In this document: piece by piece, positions 48,101-61,000 of the stretch
How the letters are laid out: each line of letters begins with the position of its first letter
Position numbering within the stretch: the stretch's first letter is position 1
Origin: Doryteuthis pealeii
Taxonomy: Eukaryota > Mollusca > Cephalopoda > Myopsida > Loliginidae
Length of the DNA stretch: 64,000 nt
Assembly: GCA_023376005.1 (NCBI GenBank)
Contig: CM042157.1
Coordinates: 56,253,287-56,317,286 of the forward strand
Direction of reading: 5' to 3'
Made by a program: the position numbers and the translations under genes
Notes under the pieces: model-generated
Database searches by the model: none
Told to the model about the DNA's origin: nothing
The model's input: the letters and a program-made list of their open reading frames with translations, nothing else

Positions 48101-51100
48101 AGGAAAGAGTAAGAAAATAAAAGAGAGAAAATAAGAGAGAAAGAGAAAAAAAAAGGGGTAGGAAAAGAGAAGAGGAGGGAATGAGCAAATGAGAAAAATA
48201 GGGAGAACGAGAAAAATAGGGAAAATAAGGGAACAAGGAAAATAGGGAAAATGAGGGAACAAGGAAAATAGGGAAAACGAAAGAGAAAAAAGGAATGGAG
48301 AAAACAAGAGAAAAGGGAACAGGGGAAAGAGGGAGAGCACAAACATTCTGTTTGTATATGAATTCGTACAAATTATTTTTATTATATCCATAAAACTTCC
48401 AGCAAGATTAACTTCTATACATCTAACTTTGCTTTTTAAATTTCTTTTTTGTTACATATACCTTTTCTTGAAAAAAACTAAATTGCTCATGAAATAATAA
48501 AAAAAAACTACAAATAAATGTGTACATTTATGCTCACCAGAAATATCTTAAGTGTTTTCAACAGAATTTTGTATATAATTCATGTAATTAATTTCCAGAA
48601 AGATAGATTAAATAAAATAAAAATTTAAAAAAACAAACATTAGTGGTAACATTTAAACAATAGAACTTTGGTATAATAACCAAATAATTATAATTTATCT
48701 TTATTGTTTCTGAATCTATGGTTCAAATTTACAAATTGACATAACACTGTTTATTGAAATTAAGCCAATATTTTCTGAAATTTAATTCAATTCCCAGAAA
48801 ATTGAAATAAAAACACACAACCTTTTTCTTTTATCTTAGATTCATAGTAAGAAATAACATAAATTTCCAGTGTTGGGACAAAAGACTAAGGAAGTAACAT
48901 TAACTATGGCACGATGGTCATGTACGCACAAACTAACCCGACTTTTCCATACAATCAATGAATACTTCAATTATCCATCCATAACACACACTTTTTTCCA
49001 CATTTTAAAACTAAAAGTTAGGGATGAGTATTATACATAGGAAATAAATATTACTAGGGTGTGTCAAAAGTTTGGCAATATTTTGGTACATGCTAGTTTG
49101 TGGTGCATATATCATGTGACTGAAGCAGTTCCGACTGTGGCAGGTAATCATTGTAGTTGGTGTGCAATTTGAAAGCTGCACAGATGAATGTGCAACATAG
49201 TCTAATTCAAAGAGTTGAAACCAGATGGACATATTCCCCTAGGGGGAGGGGATCAATATTTCAAAAAATAAATATTGGAGTAAATCCATCTGGTTTTAAC
49301 TTTTACTAAAATTAGATTAGTTGTTATCAATTAAATATTTTGAGGGATAAAAATGTTTATTTGATTTTGTAAAGAAAATTATCCTTTTCTCTTGTGCTTT
49401 TAAATTGACTGGTTTGTGACACTTTAGTTTCCTATTTGTATCTGGATTGAAAGACAGATACACTGGCTACATTATACACAGATAATAGTATTTAGGAACA
49501 TAATTAAAAAGATTGCCATGATTCCAATTGTTAGCATCATTAATATTTCATCTTGCCATACTAAACTGCGAGACAAAACAACCAACAAAAAGAGCATTAC
49601 TATAAAGATTCTAAAGAGAACATTAGTAATGTTTTTAATTAATTATATTGCAAGCAGTAACTTAGAAGAATCATAAAACTGATAATAACTTACTCTTGAA
49701 AGAAGGAAACTCCTGACCAATAAGAACCGATGATGATACTTGTCATCGCCAGACCAAGGATGACAAATTCAGTGACGTCTAAGAGAGACGGTTGAGGAGA
49801 GAACAATTTTACCATGATGCTTTCACCAAGTTGCTGAAAAAAAATCATTATGATAAATAGTGTTATAGTGTGACATTAAAAATCAGGGGTCCCCAAACAT
49901 TGCAGCCCAGGGTGGTTGGTTGGATTTTACAGCATGTCAACCCTTGGGTTATTTTATACCGAAGACATTTTGTTTTATTCAATCTTGATGGGTATTCAAT
50001 TTTATTCTTTTAAACTCATTTTTTAATCTATTTAACCCATAGTGTGACCCTAACAGATACTACCACTCTGGGTCAGTGGACCTGGTATATTTCATCATGA
50101 CAATGGTCTTCTATGATGACAGTGACATCTTTCAACCAAATGTGTTCTATTATGCTGTAAAAACTGTATGAAACATGAAGATTTCAGTGAGGGCCAGGTT
50201 AGCTCAGTCGGTAGAGCATTTGGCTAGAAACCACAAGGTTCCTAGTTCGATACCGGCCCTTGCCAACTCAGCATATGAGTAGCACAGGGATCTGTGCGGT
50301 AAAAGAATGAGCTGATGGTAGGTGTGCCACTCCACTTCAGATGCAAAAACAATCTCCTTGATCTAGAACTAGTGAAAAGAGAATAGACTCACTCACTGAT
50401 TAGCTGATATTGACTTTAGGCCACCCTGACGATTTTACTTACTTGGCCACTAAACTCTTCAGATTTCAATTCAATTTAGCACTTAAAGGATGTATTAGAT
50501 CAGGGTCCCCAACCTTTACAGCATAAGGACCATAGAGCTTAACACAGAAGGGCCTATTGGCCACAATCTTAAAAGGACAGTAAAAAAACAGTTAAATTCA
50601 CAAGGTAACAATCATAATGTATTAATGAGACCTCTGATGTTGTCTGCAATTAAAAAAGATATAATATCAGGGTAAATGAAGAGGTTTACAGATGAAGCAC
50701 ATCAGACAAGTGATGATTTAACAGTTGTAACTGCAGCATTCTCACGGCAAGCTTCCTTTTGTAGTGCTAAACATGCTCACTATTTTCTGTGTGTGGGTAA
50801 TGAGGTTAGGCAATTCTCCCCAATGGAAGCACATGGTTCTTATAGAAATTGAATATGTAGCAAGCAAAAAGCCTAGGACTTCAAATCTTCTGAACACTGA
50901 AGATGAATGTGTTTGGCAGGTGTAATGGTTTCAGTCAACATCCAAAGGTGAAGACAAAATTTAGAAAGTTTGGTCATATGATTTCTTGTTAACAAAAAGC
51001 CAATAAACTCAGAGCAGACATCACCAATTAACTACAATGATGTCAATATCCTCAGAAAAGATGAGAAATGAAGAAAATGAGACAAATTGTTGGGTTTTTT

Positions 51101-52757
51101 TTTTAGATGAGATTGTCATTAGAGGAATTGGGTGAAGGACAGGGTCCATGTGGCCTGCAAGCAGGGACATTGGGTCACCTGCTCTAAAGCTTGAAAGTAA
51201 TTCAGAAAGCCATAATAGTTTTCTTTTGTTGGCAATAAATGAGAGTGCAAAACTAAAATTTTGATTAAAGTATTTAAATTAATGGCATTTTTTTCTAGGT
51301 AGGTAGAAGGAAAAAAATTAAATTTGAAGAATTTAAAATGTAAAGTCAGCAGAGTGGCCTATTGTCAGTATCAGCCAGACAGCGAGGGAGTCAATCCCCT
51401 TTTCATTAGCACTAGACCAGGAAGATTATTCTTGCATCCGAGGTGGAGTGCTACACCTACCATCAGCTCCCCACTTTATCACACAGATCCAAGTTATGCT
51501 ACTCATACACTGAGTTGGCAAGGGCCGGTATCAAATCTGGAACCTTGTGGTTCTTAGGCGAATACTCTATCGACTGAGATAAAATTTGACTTGTTTAGAG
51601 TATATTTACTGAAAGAATGTTGGACTATTAAATAAAATATTATTTTTCTTTTATTTGTTGCAAAATAAAAAAGAAACAGCAAAAACGGAGTGAAGGTTTT
51701 AAATTTTTGACCCAGTCACATATAAATAGGTGAGACAGACCAAACACCTTTTTTAAGAAAATAGAAGATGAGATTACTGCTCAAAGACATAGCATCCAAT
51801 AATTACATAATATCTATATCTTATGCTATTTTAGTATGTCTAAAATTGTTTACCTTAATTGAAAGGAAATCCATTTCCCTAATCAATGCCACAGTGATGT
51901 TGATGCTATTATAATCAGATTCATTTCCACCGGGAATAATCTGAAAAGAAAAAAAAGAAAAATATCTGACTTTAGTTTCCAGAAGGATTTAATAAGTTAT
52001 ACAAATATACAGAATAATGCTACACTTCAAACTAAAACTTTACAACCATTTTGCAGAGATAATGCAATTTTTAATCTACATTTATATTCCAAAATATACA
52101 TTATAAATAATGAAAAAATTAAAGAACAGATGTATAAATATTACCATAGACACATTAAAGTATCACAACACGCAGTTTGAAAAGCTCTGGCTTAGATGTT
52201 GGTAACCATAGAAAAATAAATACAATTCATGATACTTGCTGTTTTTCTCTGTTGTAAAAATGGTGACCTGAATGAGTTTTAATAAAACTAAAATTAACAG
52301 ATGAATGTATATACTAGTCAAAATTTATAATGTTTGATAATGCTTCATCTAAAAGATAACAATAAATAAGATATGCCTATATATATATATATCTATATAT
52401 ATATATATATATACACTCTACTTCAAAATACATAAAAAATGAACAAAAGAAGCTAAAAAGAATTTTAAATACATTAAAAATGTATATATAGTACAATAAA
52501 ATATTTACATTGAAAAAATTGTAAACAAATGTACACCATTACATAGTTACATAATCTTGTGTGTATTATTCTTAAAAAACATGCCTAGAATGTGCTTTAA
52601 TGTTCTTTAAGGTTTAGCAATATTTTCATTCTTTCGCGAGTTATTCATGCTAGTTTTACTGTGCTTGTTCTCATTTTGAGGTATTACATCTGGTTTACAT
52701 CTAAAACCGATTTACATCATAGCTTTTGAAACCATTTAATGATGTAGGCCAGAGAAT

Positions 52758-52803
<46 letters not shown>

Positions 52804-54753
52804 TGTTACATAATCATCTCTGCGAGATGAATACTCTCAACAATATGCATAGCAAACACATGTGGGGAATTATAAAAAATGAAAAAAAGGGTAAACATAT
52901 ATATGCATCATAAATACACACATATTTACAAATATCCCGGTTCATTTTTAGATTTTTCCTCAGAAGAACAATTTAGTCATTATCACACACAGATAGGCAG
53001 AAAGGAATAATATAAAGCATAAATAAATTGGATTATGATAATTTTATTAATGAATTCTTATAAAAAATAAAATGAGAAGGTGGGAAACAGGAACATCTTC
53101 CCAGCCTCTTTTTCCTTCACAATTGAATGAAATTCTACTCATAGTAGATTAGGATAAAAGGGAAGAGGAGAATGAATGAATGAAAGGATTCCAAATATCA
53201 TTTTTACTACCTTGCTCAAAGCTAGATATAGGTTGAATTATTTCCCCCACACAGATCAACTGGCACATATATAACAATGCAAACACACACATTGCATTAT
53301 ACATAAAAATACAATATATCAATGAATATTTCATATACATGATGAATTCTCTTGTCAACCTAAATGTATGGAAGCCCAACTGGCCAATTTAAGATGCAAA
53401 CTTACACTACCTCCACACATGATTTGTTTATAGTGTGTGTGTGTAGGTTTGTGTAGAACCCGCCATACTTTTTGGATGAGCTGAAAGCAGATGAATGATA
53501 CACTAGTGTGCCACAGATTCAATAAAGAACACCCTACAAGTTTACATATGTACACATAACTGGTCACTAGTCCTAGTGGCAGAAATACAGCCAGACATTA
53601 CTCTGGGTCTTTTTGTCAACCTTAAAAAATATGACCACTTCAGGCCATGATTATAAGTGATTATATCTGGGGGGAGGGGGGTGTAATAAATTAATTAGAT
53701 TGAGCTACCATTGCCACTTGCCTAAGTTCTTTTGAACCACATAGGTGAAAGTTTAAAATGTGGGAGGTATTTCTGCTGCATCCAGTATTTGTGTGTATGT
53801 GTGGTGTAAGAGAGAGAACCCAACATTCTATATCTATGGATTTATATCAGGCACAAAACTCTGTTGGGTTTTTCAGATGAATCTTTCCACTAATAAATTA
53901 ACACTCGCTCGACAGTTGACTTGAAAACTTAAGTCCAACCGTTTCTCACCACTGTAAAAGACCATCGCCAAAGGGGCTCAAACACTTTTCTTATGCAAAT
54001 AATAATCTCACCCAATCAAATGCGATCTATAATAATCAAGAGGTTGCACTGTGACTGCCCGTCTTCATAGTCAAATGGATTAGAGTTTGTGTCGGACTAG
54101 ACGCCGCCTACATATGCCACACGCTACTCGTCTTTTTTAACAATGAAGCCGAGCGGACACATTGAAGATAGCTGGCCGTTCGCCAGGCTGGTCGTTTCCG
54201 CTACAGGATTTCATCTACATTATCAAATAATCAATTTAGTGTGAGTGATAAAATAATTATTTAATTTAACCATGTGATAAAACAAGGATTGATTTTAAAA
54301 GAACAGACGGCTTGGAATTAATTGCTAAGTTCACCAGATTGATTGAACTAGCCACACTTTTTGGATTAAATGAAAGCAGAAGAAATGGTGCATTGGTGGT
54401 GCCATAGATTCTTCAGGCAAAATTCTAAAAGCTTGCCTAATGTACACTTCACTGGTTACCAGTCCTAGTGAAGAGTTGCTAAATGGCTACTCATCTATAG
54501 AAAGATTCATTCACTTTTTTTAATAGGTCTTCTTTTCTTTTTAAACTTGCTGAGTATCTAACCACTATATATTGTGTTGGCATCCTTCCATCTACTAAAG
54601 ATGATGGCGTAGTGTACACTTTTTTTTATCTGCAACTGCGTGAGTGGTTGAACAGACTTTTTGAATAGCAATGTCTGGTGCAGTGACTGCAAACAAAGAG
54701 TGAGGCTTTCTGGAGTTGCTGTTGTCTCTCAATCTCTCTCTCTCTCTCTCTCT

Positions 54754-54823
<70 letters not shown>

Positions 54824-55003
54824 CAGCTTTTGCTGGAATGGTGTACCAAAGGCAGTATTAATTGGTAGAGTGCTCAATATAAAATAGAGCTGTTATATAA
54901 TATAATAAGATAAATATATAGGTTTTACATATCTATTTATTGGGTGACAAAGGAACTTTGTCACCCAATAAATAGATATGTAAAACCTATATATTTATCT
55001 TAT

Positions 55004-55039
<36 letters not shown>

Positions 55040-58000
55040 TATATTATATACTAGAATCGGCTACCCAGCATTGCCTGGGTAGAGGGGTATAATAAAAAGT
55101 TAGTCTCACAGATCCATAGATTGTTTTAGTCTTACATAATTGATGTATTTTAATCACGAATGCAACCAATGACTTTTCCTTCTATTACTATGAAAATCTT
55201 AATTTTTAAATATCTTCCCAGATATAAATCAAATCTTTATTATTTTTGCACAAAAAGCAAGCTCTGGTGATAGTGAATGTGTATATATATTTACATTGTT
55301 GTTAATTGTTTTATTTTTGTAGTTTCCTCCGGACATACATACATACAACTGTTCTTTATATATGTATAGATGTTCAGGAAATGTTAACATCTATTAATAA
55401 CAGAGATTCGCTTCCGATTTTTGTCTGTAACAAAAATTTACGTCACTGCTTACGTCACATTACCCAAAATTGTCAAACATAGAATAAATACTCTAAATTT
55501 GAACATGCAACATTAGACAGTCCTCATTGTTTTTTAAAACAAGTTTTAATAAATACATGACTGGTATTATATATCTATATATAGTTTGTTTTATTTTAAT
55601 ACATATTTAAAGTTTACATTTCAAATTGTTTTATTTTTTAATCCTTTAATGAATTTGATGATTTTACTTACTTACGGTACAAACTCGCTGACATTGAATT
55701 TTTTACTCCCACCCCTCAGGCAATATGTTTCAAAAATCTATTTTTACATCGCACGGAGAGCATTTTTTATATTGTACTAGTTCTTCTAATGTCTTTCTAT
55801 TTTATCTTCTGTTGGGTGTCTCTGCTTCTCTTTCAGGCAAGGTATCTTTCTTTTAGGGGTTGTCTCGCTACAATGATAACTGTTACCATAGTGTTAGCTA
55901 TAAATTAATCCTATAATTTCTAGTCAACAAGTAAACTTCTCTAATCAGTTGGCTGGTAACGTCAAACCCTAGCACTTATATGATTGTCCTAACCCTATTG
56001 CCCTTATGGCAAGCCCCAACCCTTGAGGGTGTTTTTTATATTGTACTAGTGTTTATAATATACTTTGTTTTTAAATCTTTCATTTATTATGCCAAACAGG
56101 CATCTCATTTTGAAAATCTGATATCACAACTAATAAAGAATCTCTAAATTGACAACAATCGCTTTCTTGTTTGACCTTTTGGCTAGGATCCACAGCCACT
56201 CAGCAGTTCCGACTCTGCCCAGGGGGCTCAATCAAACTAGTCAAGTGAGAAGTATCTTTTTTATGTAGACAAAAATCTTAGACAGAGTTTGTCTTTGTGC
56301 TTTGCTTGCAAGTCGATTCAAAAACAGACTTGAATTTGAAACCATCTCTATCACATGCTAAAGGTTCCTACATCAATAACTATAACACCATCTACACCTC
56401 CAAGATATACATAAACATGTGTGTTTGCATACGCTGTAATCTCAGGTAATGGATTTATTGTTTTTAATGTTCTAACATCAAAACTTGCAATGTTGGATTT
56501 TTTTACCTCCAAGTAACGTTTTTGGGGTTTGGGCTCTGTCGCTGATTTTTCCATCACTGAGATTAAAAGGGGTATTTCATGAGACGTAAGTTTTAAAAGG
56601 GTTGCCATTAAATGTAGTACACATAATTCTCAGTTGAATTTTCTCAATGCTATTTAGTGTTTGCAAGAGAGAGAAAGAGAGAATCAGTCTATATCTGTGG
56701 ATTTCATCTATATTATCAACTAATCAATTTAGTATGAGTTATAAAACAATTAAAATTAGGCTGTTTAATAAAACATTAGGCTGTGATAAAACAATGATTG
56801 ATTTTAAAAAGACCAGATGGCATGGAATTAATTACTAACGTCACCAGGTTGATTGACATTTCAAGTGACATTTTACATGTTGGTTGGATTTTATGGCATA
56901 TCAACCCTTGTTGGGTTATTTTATATCAAAGATATTTTGTTTTATTCATTCTTGATGGGTACTCAATTTATTTTAAACTCAATTTTTAAAACATATTTAG
57001 AACTCATTTTGTTCTATTCAACCCATAGATGGGACCCTAACAGGTACTACCACTCCGGGTCAGGGTGCACCTGGGAGCAATGATGATGAAGGAGTGCTCC
57101 ACATTCCCCAGACCCCCTTTTTTTTTTAAATATTATAAACTCATTGCACACTCAGTTTTCCGGTTAGCGCCAGGGGTCCAGCGAGCTTCAGCCACTGCAC
57201 TCGTCGAGAGTTTAATAATAGCGTCGGTTCCTGAGGCGCCCCCCTTGTGGGGAAATGCCCAAGGGATCGACGCAATTTTTGTTCTTTCCCACCCATAAGC
57301 TTCGGCTTGTGGGTGGGCCCATGTTAAAACGAGGCCTTGTGCCCAGCCCATACAAGTGGGGTATGAGGCAAATACCCACATTCCCCAGACCCCCAGAACT
57401 GGAACCTCATCATCAGATAGAGTTTAATGTCATACCCAGGGCTTTAAGACCCTCAGCCATCATCTTCTAGCACATATATGATAACAAGGGTTGGGCTTGC
57501 CATAAGGGCAATAGCGTTAGGACAATCATATAAGTGCTAGGGCTTGACGTTACCAGCCAACTGATTAGAGAAGTTTACTTGTTGACTAGAAATTATAGGA
57601 TTAATTCATAGCTAACACTATGGTAACAGTTATCATTGAGACAACCCCTAAAAGAAAGATACCTTGCCTGAAAGAGAAGCAGAGACACCCATCAGAAGAT
57701 AGAATAGAAAGACATTAGAAGAACTAGTACAATATAAAAAAACGCCCTCCGGGCGATGTAAAAATACATTTTTGAAACATATTGCCCGAGGGGTGGGAGT
57801 AAAAAAATTCAATGTCAGCGAGTTTGTACCCTAAGTAAGTAAAATCATCAAATTCATTAAAAAGATTAAAAAATAAAACAATTTGAAATGTAAACTTTAA
57901 ATATGTATTAAAATAAAACAAACTATATATAGATATATAATACCAGTCATGTATTTATTAAAACTTGTTTTAAAAAACAATAAGGACTGTCTAATGTTGC

Positions 58001-61000
58001 ATGTTCAAATTTTGAGTGTATTTATTCTATGTTATGACAATTTTGGGTAATGTGACGTAAGCAGTGACATGATTTTTGTTACAGACAAACCCGGAAGCGA
58101 ATCTCCATTATTAATAGATATAAGACAAAGACACATGATAAAAGTAATAAAAGGACAATGCAATAAAAAGACCACTAACATAAAAGACACATGAAGTAGT
58201 CCATTTTCTTAGCTTCATATAAATGAAAGTCATCACAATATATGAACTTTGTTTAAAAAAATCCTGATTGTTCTCAATAATAAAGTTTTGTTTTGAAAAC
58301 ATTAAATATTACCTGAGTCCTATTGTCTGGGGATACATTAAGGACCCCAATTCCACCATTTTTGAGGATGTAAGAAGCTTTAGTTGAAAAGCTACAATCC
58401 CCTCTGGTCACAGCCACAACAGTATTACTGATGTCCCTGCCATGGTAGATGTCATTGCAGCCAGTGTCTGGTGTAAAATCCATGAGTGGATAGAATTTCT
58501 GAAAAAGAAAAAACAAATACAGAATTAGTTTTATTTTAACATAATTAATGGCAAATAATATTAACATTTTTACTACTTTATCAGTGATGACTGATCATCT
58601 GATGGGGGAGGGGAAACACAAAAGCACAACTTGCATCAAAATAGAGCCACCTGTTGTTTTATTCAGATGACAGACACAATGTAAAGGTTAGATTCTTCAA
58701 TCTCATATCTTTGAATGATTCAATTACTCTCCATCTATTCTACTGTTGGTGTGTTCATGTCCCTAACCATGAAAAGACAGAATAAAAAATCCAGCTTCTT
58801 TTATTGGGGTTCACAGAACACCAATACCCCACTTCTGTTTGGGCGGCATCGCTTAACCAGCCCCTGACAGTACTTAGATGGCTGATGGAATCCAGGGATT
58901 TCAGTAACTTTTGATTAATTGCTCTTTTCAGTCCAGGGTGCTAGAGGAATAATTTCTTGTCACACCTAACCCACCAGACTTTTGTAAAGTCTTCTTTCTT
59001 CCAGCTGCTAACTTTTTTAATAATTTATTTATTTGCACCCCACAACCACTTACTTGCAATTTTATAGAAAATGCTAAACAACATTAAATCACCCATTTTA
59101 AAATTCATGCTTTGTTATGTAATGTAACCAACAGTCATTTTTGTAAACAAAACATCATGCAGTCAGCAGCCAGAGGTTTGAGAACATAGTTTATTGCAAG
59201 GTCATCTACTAATAAATGACACTATATAAATAAATATGTTTGTATTATCTGCGTTATTCGGACTATTGTCCTCATCTTCATTGTTATCTGTACCACGTTT
59301 CGGACGATATGCCCACCAGCCTTCTTCAGGTATTTCTTGTTGGACTCGGGAACCTTCTTGTCGTAATCGGGAGCCATCACGGAACTTTAAACCTAACCCT
59401 TTATTCAGTCCATGAGGGTATCCTGTTCTCATTCCACTAACCATATCTATGTTACTGCTGCCGGTCAGGATTGAACCTGGAATCCAGAGATAACTGTCAC
59501 TTAGAACTGTCTTAACCTAACTACCTTGTCCAATTGGACAATTCAGTGTGAATTTTGGGAACTTAAAAACCTAACGTCTTGTTTTGGCTAGAATATCTAC
59601 CTATTCATTTTATGTATGATTTTTTACCTAGACTCATATTGTGTGGATTTTTAATTTTTTTAAAAATCTGATCTAGCCTTTTTAATTATGGGTTCCCAAG
59701 TTTGAAAAGAAGGTTCCCAAGTCCGACAAGGAATACCTGAAGAAGGCCGGAGGGCATATCGTCCGAAACGTAGTACAGATAACAATGAAAATGAGGACAA
59801 TAGTCCGAATAACGCAGATAATACTAATCATCAAGCCTCATCTCAAACATTCAGAGAAATAAATGTTTGTATTTCATTGTGACATTTACTTTACATTGGT
59901 AGGACAAAAAGGCTCCAATATATCATCATCATCATGTCGCGCAAGTAGCACAGATATCCATGACAATCTCTCACCAACTTTCCCTATCATTCATTGCCCC
60001 AGGGAGGTCTTCTGCGCAGCAACCAGCATCCTCGCATAGTTGGTCAATGTAAGTCCTTGGTGGGCAGCCCTCATTAGCATGCCCATGTGTTGGCTTACAC
60101 AGGAGAACGTCGCTTATGAGCTTGTCCTTGCTTCTCTAGCAGTGTCCTGCATGCCTAGTCTGTCTCACTTGGATGTTGTGTGAGTTGAGGGCAGGTGGCC
60201 ATACAGCTGCTTCCTTGTGGGGTGCTGTTTCCACGACTTGTTCAAGACTGCATGCAGCATTCTTGTGCAGCTCCCATCTAGCTTATTCTCAAGGTGCTTC
60301 GTTAGGGTCCAAGTGGTGCAGCCATACAGTAGTACTGATATAAGCACAGCCTGGAATTGTCGCTTTAACTTGTCAGTGAGATCGGATTTTCATGCATTTA
60401 CCCTATTCTTCCATCACAGGCAGGATGTGGCACAAGGTCAAGTTTTTTTAAGAAGAGTAACATTGGTTTGGATGCAGAGTTTTTCCTTTGACTGATAGGC
60501 TACAAACCCAGTCTGCCCTACTATTTACCCATAGCTGAAGGGAGAACAAATAGATTCATGACTATTCTAAGGGCATTAGTGTAAAATGAAATACAAACAG
60601 TCTCATCCAGGAGTTGAAATCTCATTACCACTTCCTTTTCCTACAATGATGTGGCAGAAATATACTTCCCACATTTTAAACTGTCACCTCTGTGGTGCAA
60701 GTTAACTTAGGCAAGCGGCAATGGTAGCTCTATCTTACCAATATCTAACCATTTCTCCCCCTCCCCAGATATGATTAGTTATGGTCATGGCTTAAACTGG
60801 TTTGCACAATGCATTTACTGTTGGAATGTTTTTTCTTTTAAGACTAGTGAATCTGTAATTGCTACACAGAGAGATTTTGTGCTCATTTCATGTTACGTCA
60901 GAATGATGCTGTTCCGGATAGAATTTTCAACCAATAGCAGTATTGCTATCTGGAACAGCATCATTCCAAATGAACATGAACTAAGCAAGAAAAGCTCTCT

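Noticed and set aside
47894..48391. 165-residue Ser/Phe/Leu/Pro-rich minus-strand frame and two overlapping frames
   Set aside because: They follow from the polypurine tract, which has no stops on its pyrimidine strand in any frame.
16034..54861. Open frames containing runs of YIYIYIY or IYIYI (e.g. 16034-16315, 31533-31778, 33805-33987, 54595-54849)
   Set aside because: They are translations of (TA)n tracts and flanking repeats.
57133..57381. 82-residue minus-strand protein (MWVFASYPTC...)
   Set aside because: It lies wholly in the retrocopied insert and shows no family pattern. The frame is probably fortuitous in a structured RNA.
59202..59444. 80-residue minus-strand frame (MVSGMRTGYPHGLNK...)
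   Set aside because: It is a translation of a full SINE D copy.
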